Origin: Lysobacteraceae bacterium
GTDB taxonomy: Bacteria; Pseudomonadota; Gammaproteobacteria; Xanthomonadales; Xanthomonadaceae
Reading direction: 5' to 3'
Length of the DNA stretch: 7,047 bases
NCBI GenBank assembly: GCA_003449515.1
Contig: DMHI01000221.1
Coordinates: forward strand, 1 to 7,047
Position 1 is the first letter of the stretch. The number at the start of each line of letters is the position of its first letter. Of the stretch, positions 1 to 6,333 are shown piece after piece. The notes beneath the pieces are model-generated. The model saw only the letters and a program-made list of their open reading frames with translations. It searched no databases and had not been told where the DNA came from. The position numbers were made by a program, and so were the translations under genes.

Positions 1-645
1 CCGACCGCCGAGCCCGCCCACCAGCGCCGTGCCGGCGCCCGCGCCGACCGCCGCAGCGGCTTGACCAGGCGTCAGCAGTCCGTCTTCGGTCTGGTCGCGG
101 ATTTCGGAGGCCGTCGCGCCGGCGGCGACTGCGCCTTCGCCGGCCGCACCCGCCACCCAGCGGTTGACCTTGGGCGCGACCTTGGTGATGCCGCGCCCGA
201 TCAGGCCGCCGAGCGCCACCGAGGGCAGCGACTCGGCCACCGCGGCAGCAACGACCGCCGGGTCGCGCGCAGCCGCGCCGAGTGTCTCGACGAAGCCCTC
301 GGCGTCCTCGACGCGCTGGCGGGCAAGCTGCAGTTCGTCCGAGGCCCACCCGGCGGCAATCCGCGCGGCCTCCTGCGGCCGGATGCCAAGCCGGTCTTCG
401 AGGAAGCGCCCGACGCGCCCGCCGGTGGGGATGTCGGCCAAGCCGATCACCGTCTGCGGCACCAGCAGAGCAGCGCGCAGCGCCGTCACGCCCACGTCGC
501 GCGCGGCGTCCGCAGCGGTGTAGCCATCCTGGGCCGCGACCTCGGTCAGCAGCTCATTGATCTGGCTACGCCGGCGGCGCGGCTCGGCTTCGGTCGGTTG
601 CGCGCGCTGCTCGACCTCGCGCAGCAGTTGCTCGATCTGGCTCAA
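1..645 (-). CDS. Large internal virion / ejection-type protein, N-terminal 215 residues (partial at the left edge)
   Basis: This frame has no stop from just after the preceding gene to the window edge, giving 215 codons. There is no in-frame ATG anywhere in it. The best start is TTG at 645-643, preceded by AGGGG at 652-656 with a 6-base spacer, and it gives a protein beginning MSQIEQLLREV. Residues 58-80 (LVPQTVIGLADIPTGGRVGR) and 183-196 (RDQTEDGLLTPGQA), with Ala/Gly-rich helical stretches between them, resemble as I recall the N-termini of very large podoviral virion proteins. Those often carry transglycosylase or polyvalent-protein domains further on. Position after two helical internal proteins fits the place of T7 gene 16, whose product is ejected into the host envelope. 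No catalytic domain lies in the visible part, so enzymatic activity is inference only. The real end and full length are outside the window. Confidence 0.8.
   Translation of the reverse strand, partial: MSQIEQLLREVEQRAQPTEAEPRRRRSQINELLTEVAAQDGYTAADAARDVGVTALRAALLVPQTVIGLADIPTGGRVGRFLEDRLGIRPQEAARIAAGWASDELQLARQRVEDAEGFVETLGAAARDPAVVAAAVAESLPSVALGGLIGRGITKVAPKVNRWVAGAAGEGAVAAGATASEIRDQTEDGLLTPGQAAAAVGAGAGTALVGGLGGR
538..642 (-). repeat. Imperfect direct repeat at the start of the large protein
   Basis: Codons 2-11 (642-613, SQIEQLLREV) and codons 27-36 (567-538, SQINELLTEV) match at 7 of 10 residues and, by hand count, 24 of 30 bases. They are offset by 75 bases, an exact number of codons. 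The spacer between them is Arg/Glu/Pro-rich. This could be an old local duplication or two copies of a short amphipathic helix used for binding. Confidence 0.5.
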
Positions 646-651
646 TGGGCG

Positions 652-656
652 CCCCT
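652..656 (-). promoter_or_regulatory. Ribosome binding site supporting the TTG start
   Basis: AGGGG on the minus strand lies 6 bases upstream of TTG at 645. It sits in the 12-base gap after the TGA of the upstream gene (658-660). Because the frame has no ATG, this site is the main evidence for choosing TTG over GTG codons near residues 51 and 53. Confidence 0.5.
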
Positions 657-657
657 G

Positions 658-2403
658 TCACTCGTAGCCCAGTTCTTTCAGCCGCCGTTCGCGCTCGTCT
701 CTGGGCAGCGACCGGTCCTGCGCAATTGCCATCGCGTGCGGGTTGTTGCGGATGTTGGGAATTTGCGCTGCGGTGGGCGGTGCGGCCGCCTGTGGCACAG
801 CAGCGCCGGCTGGCTGCACGACGCCCGAGGCCTGACGCGGGTTGGTTGTGGCGGCCGGCGTGGCCGGGGCTGGTTGACCGGCAGACGGTCGCCGCGGCAG
901 GTCCTGCTCCGTCCAGCCGGGGTAGATGATGCCCATCACCTGCACGGCCCTGGCGCGCGCGCGCTCGATGTTGTTGGTGCGCTCCATTTCCCTTGTGATC
1001 AACCCCTCGAACACCTGCTGCGGCGTGCGTCGGCCGGTGGCGGTGACGATCTCGAGCGCCTCGCCAAGGTCGCGCGCGCGCCCGCCGTCAACCAGCGCCT
1101 GCGCCTTCTGGATGTCAACCGCAGCCGCCCCACCGCGCCCGGCTGCCGGCACCGCCGGAAGCACGCCACGGCGCACGGCATCAAGCTGCGCCTGCGTGGC
1201 GTTGGGGTTCTGCTCGCGAAACAGCGCGACCGCGGCGTCCTGCCGCGCCGCCAGTTCCGTCCGCTCGCGAGCGCGGTCGCCCATGTTGGCCCGGTGCGCC
1301 TGCTCCGCGCGCGCGTCCTGGCGCGCCGCGCGCGCGTCTTGCGCCCCTTGACGCGCCCGGTTGATGAAGCCGTCCGCCTTCCCGAACGCATCCAGCTCTG
1401 CCAGCGAGTCCATCACGCGCACGCTGCCGTCGGGCTCGCGCACCGAAATCCGCCGCGTCGTCGCCCCGTTGGGCAGCCTCACCGTCTCGTCGCCCACCAC
1501 GTCGCGCGCATCGAGCCGCGTGCGGCCGTGGCGGTTGAATTCCTCGATCACGCGCGCGATCGGCGCGCCACCCTGCGCCATCAGCAGCGCCTGCGTGTAG
1601 CCCTCCTTGTGCGCGCGCTCGGTGGCCTCGGCCAGCCGCCCGATGGCGGCCGGGTCGGCGCGCCCGTGCTGTAGGCCGAACGCCAGCACCGAGGTCTGGT
1701 CGTTGAGCGCGTCGGCCATCGAGTACACCGGCGCCCGGGGCGCCTGCGGGGCCTCGCCGACCCGGCCGCCGGCTTCCCACTGGGCCACGCGCTCTTGGTA
1801 AGCCTGCGTGGCCGCGGCATGCTCGCGCTGGTGCTGCGCGAGCCGCGTCTGCTGCTGCACGGCCTGCAGACCGACCTGGAACTTTCGATCTTGCTCCAGT
1901 TGCTCGTCTTGCCGCGCCCAGAGCTGGCGGTCGCGGTCGTGGCGATCCCGCTCACGCGCGAGGCGCTCTTCGTCGCGTGCATCCAGTGCCGCCTGCCGCT
2001 GCGCGGCGCGCGCATCCTGGCGCAGCGCCATTGCCGTGCGCGGGTCGCCGTGGCGCTCGAAGATGCCGGCTGTGGCCATCTGCCTCGCGTGGTCGACCTG
2101 CTGCTCAGTCATTTGCCCGCCCTGGCGCTGGCCCAGGAATTCCGTCACGCCTTGCTGGGCTACCTCGCGCACGCCAGAGGCGTCCACGTCGCCGCGCGGG
2201 CGCAGCCGGTAGTTGCCCGACTGCTGGTCGAATTCGACGTCGTAGCGCCCACTCTCGGCGGCGCGGCGCAGCTCGTCGCCCTGCTCGGCGGTGAAGCCCT
2301 GGAACTGCTGCGGCTGCTCGCGCGCCAGCCGCGCCAAGTCGATGTCGCGCATGACGCTCTGGGCCGCCTGGCGCCCGCGCATGAAAGCTGACACGATCGA
2401 CAT
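658..2403 (-). CDS. Helical internal virion protein (T7 gp15-like position)
   Basis: The protein has 581 residues and no family I can name with certainty. It is mainly helical and rich in Ala, Arg, Gln, Asp and Glu. A strongly charged coiled-coil-like stretch covers about residues 120-205, and a second with the same flavour covers about 345-400; both contain RQDARA (128-133 and 361-366). Residues about 300-340 look like a small beta segment (RRISVREPDGSVRVMDSL). A Pro/Ala-rich linker (about 503-547) leads to a short C-terminal module ending RERRLKELGYE. The start is ATG at 2403 with GGGAGGT at 2411-2417, seven bases upstream, inside the end of the previous gene. One sense codon separates that gene's TGA from this ATG. 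By size, composition and place it is probably an internal or ejection protein; the exact role is inference. It could also be a scaffold-like virion protein. Confidence 0.8.
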   Translation of the reverse strand: MSIVSAFMRGRQAAQSVMRDIDLARLAREQPQQFQGFTAEQGDELRRAAESGRYDVEFDQQSGNYRLRPRGDVDASGVREVAQQGVTEFLGQRQGGQMTEQQVDHARQMATAGIFERHGDPRTAMALRQDARAAQRQAALDARDEERLARERDRHDRDRQLWARQDEQLEQDRKFQVGLQAVQQQTRLAQHQREHAAATQAYQERVAQWEAGGRVGEAPQAPRAPVYSMADALNDQTSVLAFGLQHGRADPAAIGRLAEATERAHKEGYTQALLMAQGGAPIARVIEEFNRHGRTRLDARDVVGDETVRLPNGATTRRISVREPDGSVRVMDSLAELDAFGKADGFINRARQGAQDARAARQDARAEQAHRANMGDRARERTELAARQDAAVALFREQNPNATQAQLDAVRRGVLPAVPAAGRGGAAAVDIQKAQALVDGGRARDLGEALEIVTATGRRTPQQVFEGLITREMERTNNIERARARAVQVMGIIYPGWTEQDLPRRPSAGQPAPATPAATTNPRQASGVVQPAGAAVPQAAAPPTAAQIPNIRNNPHAMAIAQDRSLPRDERERRLKELGYE

Positions 2404-2406
2404 GGC

Positions 2407-3726
2407 TCACACCTCCCGAAACGTGATGCCCAGCGCGCCGTAGTCCACCATCGCGTAGCCGTCTTCGCGTTCGACGACGGCGTGCGGGTAGCGCTGACGC
2501 ACCTCGTCGGCCATGACACCGATGTAGCGGCGCCGCTTGCGCTCGTGGCGATAGCCGAACTCGTAGAGGTCGAGCCCAGTGCGCTCGTCGCGCCCGACGC
2601 GCCGGATGTTGCGCTTGAGGCGCCGGTCCGACGCGGTGAAGATCGACGACACCGCGCCCACCATTTCCCCAATACCCTCCAAGCGGTCGCGGTTGCTTTG
2701 GCGCCGGATGTCGTGCTGGCGCAGCTGCAGCCCGATCAGATCGGCCGCGCCGCGCTGCGCCATCTGCGCGCCGGTGAGTTGCGTCTGCCCCCAGTCGCCG
2801 AGCGCGGCCTGCATCTGGCGGCCCGGCGCCATCTGGTTCTGTACCGCCTGCGAGCCCGCGCCCACAGCCACCGAGTACGCGCCCTGCGCCGCGCCGGGCA
2901 GTCCGCGGCCCAGACCAGCCACGTCGAGCCGGCGGGCGAAGTCGAGCGAGCGGTCCTGAATCCGCATGTTGCGCGCGCCAGACAGCGCCTGCGTTTGGCG
3001 CTGCATCGAGTCCGCTGTCGCGTCTTGCGTGATGCCGAAGGTCTGACGACGCGCGTCCATGCCCACACCCAGCCGCTGGCGGGCCTGCTCGGTGGCGGCC
3101 AGCCGCGCCTCGTTGGCGGCCGCGGCCAACTGTGCCGCGTGCTGGTTGGTCAGTGCCGTCACGTCCGATGGCATCATGATTCCGAAGCGCGCGGCCTGCC
3201 TGGCGGCCGTGCTCAGTGCCTGCGTTTGCCCCGCGCGCGCATCGGCCACCGCGCGCCCCACGCGCGCATCGATGTCGGCGCCAAAGCGCTGCTCGATGTC
3301 GGCGTCCGCGCCGGCCAGCAGCGCTGCATCGGCGGTTTGCGCGCGCTCGAAGTCCTGCGCGCGCTGGCGCAGTTCGGCCGCATCCCCCACCCCGCGTCGC
3401 ATGATCTCGTCGCGCAGCGCCGCATGTGCGGCCTCGTCGCCGGTGGCGGCCTCGTCCCTGAGCAACGCCTCCAGCGGCCGAAACTGTCGCCCGTAATCGG
3501 CCAGCTCGCGCCCCTGCTCGGCGGTCTGGCGCATGATGTCGAGCTGCGCATCGACCACAGGGCGAGCGATCGCCTGGTTGGCTTCAAACTGCCGGCGCCC
3601 CTCGGCCAGCTGCTCGCGCGCGACCTCGGCCGAAATACGCGCCGCCGCCTCGTTGGCTTGTGCGATCGGCGTGTAGTCCGGCGCCCTCGGCGCGCCGCCG
3701 AAGATGGCATTGAAAATCCCGCTCAT
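2407..3726 (-). CDS. Internal virion protein with C-terminal Peptidase S74-type (intramolecular chaperone) domain
   Basis: The protein has 439 residues. About residues 1-360 are Ala/Gln/Arg-rich and helical, starting MSGIFNAIFGG and lacking a signal peptide; RQFRPLEALL (80-89) and AARFGIMMPSD (178-188) recur, as I recall, in podoviral internal proteins. The last 74 residues match the core of the S74 endosialidase-type chaperone: SDRRLKRNI (366-374), LYEFGY (387-392), IGVMADEV (402-409) and VDYGALG (427-433). In characterised S74 domains the Ser and Lys of SDxRLK form the self-cleavage dyad, here S366 and K371. The chain stops soon after VDYGAL, so the long helices of tail-spike S74 domains are absent. 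ATG 3726 overlaps the previous gene's TGA as ATGA, and GGGGG lies at 3731-3735. It occupies the place of T7 gene 14. Annotation pipelines may call it a tail fiber protein, but the helical body argues for an internal protein. Confidence 0.85.
   Translation of the reverse strand: MSGIFNAIFGGAPRAPDYTPIAQANEAAARISAEVAREQLAEGRRQFEANQAIARPVVDAQLDIMRQTAEQGRELADYGRQFRPLEALLRDEAATGDEAAHAALRDEIMRRGVGDAAELRQRAQDFERAQTADAALLAGADADIEQRFGADIDARVGRAVADARAGQTQALSTAARQAARFGIMMPSDVTALTNQHAAQLAAAANEARLAATEQARQRLGVGMDARRQTFGITQDATADSMQRQTQALSGARNMRIQDRSLDFARRLDVAGLGRGLPGAAQGAYSVAVGAGSQAVQNQMAPGRQMQAALGDWGQTQLTGAQMAQRGAADLIGLQLRQHDIRRQSNRDRLEGIGEMVGAVSSIFTASDRRLKRNIRRVGRDERTGLDLYEFGYRHERKRRRYIGVMADEVRQRYPHAVVEREDGYAMVDYGALGITFREV
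2410..2631 (-). other. Short S74 chaperone-type domain within the 439-residue protein
   Basis: This covers residues 366-439. The Ser-Asp-x-Arg-Leu-Lys signature, the IGVMADEV segment and the VDYGAL strand are all present and in the usual order. The segment is only 74 residues long and ends where spike-type domains continue into a helical bundle. Confidence 0.75.
2411..2417 (-). promoter_or_regulatory. Strong Shine-Dalgarno site for the 581-residue protein
   Basis: GGGAGGT on the minus strand lies 7 bases before ATG 2403. It is embedded in the last codons of the upstream 439-residue gene, so translation of the two genes is probably coupled. Confidence 0.7.
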
Positions 3727-4136
3727 TGCGCCCCCAGATCCGGCAAATCGAACACCCCCACCGTCGCCGCCTCGCGCAGCCCGAAGGCACGCAACCAGCC
3801 GCGACGGCCCATGTAGATCACGCGCGGGCAGCCATCGGCCGCCGCCTGGCGCTTCACCCGCTCGTACAGTTCGCCCATCTCAGTCAGATCTCCCGCGGCC
3901 ACCCAGATCACGCAGGCAGGCTCACCCAGCGCGCTCCCGCGGCGCGTGACCATCACCGAGCGCGCGCCCTCGAACACGCGCGCCGGCTGGCGCAGCACGT
4001 CGGCCCACGGCATCGGCGTGAGGCTGGCCGCCACCGTCGGCTCGATCAGGTGGCGCCAGCGCGCCAGCGCCGCACGCGCATCGGGCAGGCGCACGGCGTC
4101 TTGCTGGGCGGCCGGCATGTCGGACATGGCGTCCAT
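3723..4136 (-). CDS. GNAT-like small virion protein (T7 gp13-like position)
   Basis: The protein has 137 residues. The core runs from about residue 50 to 130: a strand around VMVTRRG (61-67), a strand around ACVIWVAAG (74-82), a helix MGELYERVKRQAAADGC (87-103), a strand RVIYMG (105-110), then RRGWLRAFGLRE (111-122) and a last strand TVGVFDL. This strand-helix order with the GRxGWxRA stretch resembles the acetyltransferase-like proteins found beside podoviral tail genes. A clear acetyl-CoA pyrophosphate loop (Q/RxxGxG/A) is not visible, so enzyme activity is doubtful. T7 gp13, of similar length, occupies the same place between the nozzle and internal proteins. No good Shine-Dalgarno site precedes ATG 4136; Met4 (4127) and Met7 (4118) are alternative starts. 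The TGA overlaps the next ATG by the ATGA arrangement, suggesting translational coupling. Confidence 0.75.
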   Translation of the reverse strand: MDAMSDMPAAQQDAVRLPDARAALARWRHLIEPTVAASLTPMPWADVLRQPARVFEGARSVMVTRRGSALGEPACVIWVAAGDLTEMGELYERVKRQAAADGCPRVIYMGRRGWLRAFGLREAATVGVFDLPDLGAQ

Positions 4137-4160
4137 CGTGCCATGCTTGCCGCGCCGGCC

Positions 4161-4349
4161 CTACTGCAGCCGCGCGAGCAGCTCGTTGATCTTGGCCACC
4201 ACCTGCGCCAGCGTCGCGTCCGCCGGCAGCGGCCGGATCGGCTCGACGCGGCGCGCCATGAGGATTTCCAGGCACTCCTTGAGCGCGCCGTCGAAGCGCG
4301 CGCGCTGCGGGTCGCTCGGCGCCGGCGGGATGGCTGGCTTGTGGCTCAT
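4161..4349 (-). CDS. Small conserved-looking phage protein, 62 residues
   Basis: It starts MSHKPAIPPAPSD, a Pro-rich disordered-looking tail. A helix follows (RARFDGALKECLEILMARR, 16-34), then a Pro-containing turn (EPIRPLPADA) and a second helix (TLAQVVAKINELLARLQ, 46-62). As I recall, small proteins of this plan occur next to nozzle genes in other podoviruses, but I know no assigned function. A role as a small virion or assembly factor is inference. The start is 7 bases after the nozzle stop, with GAGGG at 4354-4358 overlapping that stop and a short 4-base spacer. It is the only gene here ending in TAG; all other visible complete genes end in TGA. Confidence 0.75.
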   Translation of the reverse strand: MSHKPAIPPAPSDPQRARFDGALKECLEILMARRVEPIRPLPADATLAQVVAKINELLARLQ

Positions 4350-4356
4350 GGCGCCC

Positions 4357-6321
4357 TCACAGCCGGTTGAGCGCGGTCGCCGTCTCGGCCATCTTGAACG
4401 AGCGCAGCCACACCGAGCCGGTCAGCTCGACCGTCCAGCGGTCGCTCTTGTGCCCGCTGGGCAGGCGCAGCAGGCTGCGCGGCTCGGCCAGCAGCGCGGA
4501 ATACACCATGCGGTCGCCGGCGTGGACCGCCACATTCACGGCGGCAACTACCAACGGCGGCAGAGGCACCACCGGCGAGGCGTTGATCGCCCGGCGCAGC
4601 AGGCGCGAGCCGTTGATCGAGCCCTGCCCCCGGTTGTTTGTGACCGCATTCTGGTTATCCGCTTCGGCTGCTGAGCGCGCGGACAGCGCCGCCGCGACTT
4701 CGGCGTCGCTCATCTCGGCGACGAAATCCACGACCGCCGCGCCGAAGTTCACCGGCCGTGGCAGTACGTACTCACCCGAGCGCCAAGTGTAGGTCAGGCG
4801 CTGGCCATCGTCGGCGGCAAACTCGAAGATGCCTTGCGCGTTGGACAGGTAGAGCCGGCCGTTGTGCGGGTCGGAAAACAGCGCATCGGGCCACAAGTCC
4901 AGCCGCGTCAAGCTCGCCTCGCGCTCGCCGGGCGAAAACACCAGCGTGCCGCGGTCGAAGTCCGCGCTCAGCCCGTGGCGCGCGTAGACGCGGCCCTCGC
5001 TGACGGCGGCCACCATCAACTGCGGCTGCAGCTTGCGCCAGCCCTCGCGTTCGTAGAGGTGCTGTGTCCACAGCACGCCGCCGCGCTGGCTCACGTGCGC
5101 GAGGCCGTGCGCGCTAGGGTAGAGCACGCCGTCCTCGACGGCGACCACGCCGCGCTTGGACAAGCACGGCCAGGGCTCGTTGATCTGGTCGATCGAGATC
5201 GACGCCGGCGTCGAGCCTGTCACCAAGTACGGCGTGGCCTCGGTCGCGACAACGACCGTCGTCCCATAGACCTCGATGCCCACGATCTGGTGCGCCAGTG
5301 TGCGCTGAAACCGCGGCGGCCAGGCGTGCGGCTGCATCGGCTCCGAGAAACACAAGGTCTGCCCGACAAAGCCCACCAGTGCGCCGCTGGGGTGCGCGCG
5401 CAAGCCCCGCAGGCCAGCAGGCGGCGGCGCCCAGTCCGACGAAATCAGCTCGTCGCCGGGAATCTGCGCATCGGTGAGCGTGTCCGAGAACGACGTGCCA
5501 ACGTTGTCGGCGACCAGCTGGAATCGCCCGCTCGAGCCAGCCGAGCGGTAGAGCCGGCGCGTCATGCCCGTCGTGTTCCACGGCGCCACGCGGCTCCACG
5601 AGGTCGCGCCGGCGAAATTGCCGGGCACCCGAAAGACGCTGTTGGTCACCACTTCCGAGACCGCCACGCGCGTCGCCGAGATCGTCACCTCGTCACCGGC
5701 GCGCAGCCAGTGGTTGCCGCTGTTGGTGAACGTGGTCACACCGCCGGCGTGCGTGGCTGTGCCGGTGCCAGAGTTGGCCGGCGCGGCGTCCATGCCAGAG
5801 ATCGACCACGTGCCATCGACGCGGCCTGTCACCAGCGCCGAGGCCGCCAAGGCCGGCGAGTCCTGGCTTTCTTCCTTCCACCGGCTGAGGAAGGTGTAGA
5901 CGTAGACCCGCGTGACGGCCGCGCCAGAGCCGCCGCTGTGGGACACCGCCAGCTCAGCCTGTGGCCGCGGAATGCCCAGCGCCAGCGGCGCGTTCGGCAA
6001 GTCGGCAAAACGCGCGTGCCGCGGCTCGCCGTCGCCGCTCCAGGCCCAGCGCCGCTCCAGTGTAGGCGCCAGCGGCAGTTGCAGCACATCTACATCGCGC
6101 GACCACGCCAGCCACTGCTGCTCCACACCCTCGACCGCGCGGTAGATCGACATCCACGGCCCCGAAACGGTGGGCGTCGAGACGAGTTGGATGCGCATCG
6201 TCGGGCGAATCTGCCCGCTCGCGATGTCGCAGTTGATGGCCTCGGTCGCGAATCCCTCGGGCAGCAGTTGCGCCGCACGCCTTGGCATCATGCCGCCGAA
6301 GCGGGTGATCGAGATGCCCAT
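4357..6321 (-). CDS. Tail nozzle / tubular-type structural protein
   Basis: The protein has 654 residues and opens with ITRFGGMMPRRAAQLLPEGF followed by AINCDIASGQIRP (29-41), a pattern I associate with the large podoviral tail protein in the place of T7 gp12 or P22 gp10. A fibronectin-III-like part begins at TRVYVYTFLSRWKEES (137-152) and resumes at RRLYRSAGSSGRFQLVADNV (255-274). Between them, about 188-234, lies a Gly/Thr-rich beta module that looks inserted. The most recognisable stretch is CFSEPMQPHAWP (324-335), then VVVATEATPYLVTGSTP (356-372), CLSKRGVV (386-393) and LYPSAHGLAHVS (400-411), which look like beta-propeller blades. The C-terminus (LPSGHKSDRWTVELTGSVW) is also beta-rich. 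There is no signal peptide. Expected role: a ring below the portal/adaptor that forms the tail exit. ATG 6321 is 12 bases after the previous stop, with only a weak G-rich ribosome site. Confidence in a tail structural role is high; in nozzle specifically, moderate. Confidence 0.82.
   Translation of the reverse strand: MGISITRFGGMMPRRAAQLLPEGFATEAINCDIASGQIRPTMRIQLVSTPTVSGPWMSIYRAVEGVEQQWLAWSRDVDVLQLPLAPTLERRWAWSGDGEPRHARFADLPNAPLALGIPRPQAELAVSHSGGSGAAVTRVYVYTFLSRWKEESQDSPALAASALVTGRVDGTWSISGMDAAPANSGTGTATHAGGVTTFTNSGNHWLRAGDEVTISATRVAVSEVVTNSVFRVPGNFAGATSWSRVAPWNTTGMTRRLYRSAGSSGRFQLVADNVGTSFSDTLTDAQIPGDELISSDWAPPPAGLRGLRAHPSGALVGFVGQTLCFSEPMQPHAWPPRFQRTLAHQIVGIEVYGTTVVVATEATPYLVTGSTPASISIDQINEPWPCLSKRGVVAVEDGVLYPSAHGLAHVSQRGGVLWTQHLYEREGWRKLQPQLMVAAVSEGRVYARHGLSADFDRGTLVFSPGEREASLTRLDLWPDALFSDPHNGRLYLSNAQGIFEFAADDGQRLTYTWRSGEYVLPRPVNFGAAVVDFVAEMSDAEVAAALSARSAAEADNQNAVTNNRGQGSINGSRLLRRAINASPVVPLPPLVVAAVNVAVHAGDRMVYSALLAEPRSLLRLPSGHKSDRWTVELTGSVWLRSFKMAETATALNRL
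5620..5760 (-). other. Putative inserted beta module in the nozzle protein
   Basis: This covers residues about 188-234. The pattern TATHAGGVTTFTNSGNHWL, then RAGDEVTIS, then VVTNSVFRVPG follows the small repeat often labelled FCCH-like in phage tail proteins: a Thr/Val strand, a Gly-His turn, GD-V-I, then a Val/Phe strand. It interrupts the fibronectin-III-like segment that begins near 137 and ends near 290. The assignment is by eye. Confidence 0.5.
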
Positions 6322-6333
6322 CGCGCGCCCCGC

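Noticed and set aside
952..964. Alternating GC tract with Z-DNA potential
   Set aside because: It encodes the RARARA run of a helical protein, and similar short GC runs occur throughout the window, so no special role is supported.
61..1674. 537-codon open frame on the plus strand
   Set aside because: It lies antisense to both the 581-residue gene and the large-protein gene and runs across their junction. Its Arg/Ala/Gly/His-rich, low-complexity product has no recognisable motifs. It is a by-product of high GC content.
658..2409. TGA recoding (alternative genetic code), suggested by in-frame TGA codons between successive genes
   Set aside because: Each TGA is followed closely by a start codon with a usable ribosome site, TGA is absent inside genes while TGG encodes Trp, and the genes are complete without recoding. 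Ordinary TGA stops in a high-GC genome explain it.
2160..2672. 170-codon alternative minus-strand frame across a gene junction
   Set aside because: It overlaps the ends of two well-supported genes in another frame, and its Ser/Arg/Ala-rich product has no motif.
2407..3726. Calling the S74-domain protein a tail spike or tail fiber
   Set aside because: The body is Ala/Gln/Arg-rich helix without beta-helix or fiber repeats, and the gene sits among internal virion proteins.
2482..3816. 444-codon open frame on the plus strand
   Set aside because: It is antisense to the S74-domain protein, whose minus-strand motifs are convincing, and it crosses a gene boundary. It is a GC-driven shadow.
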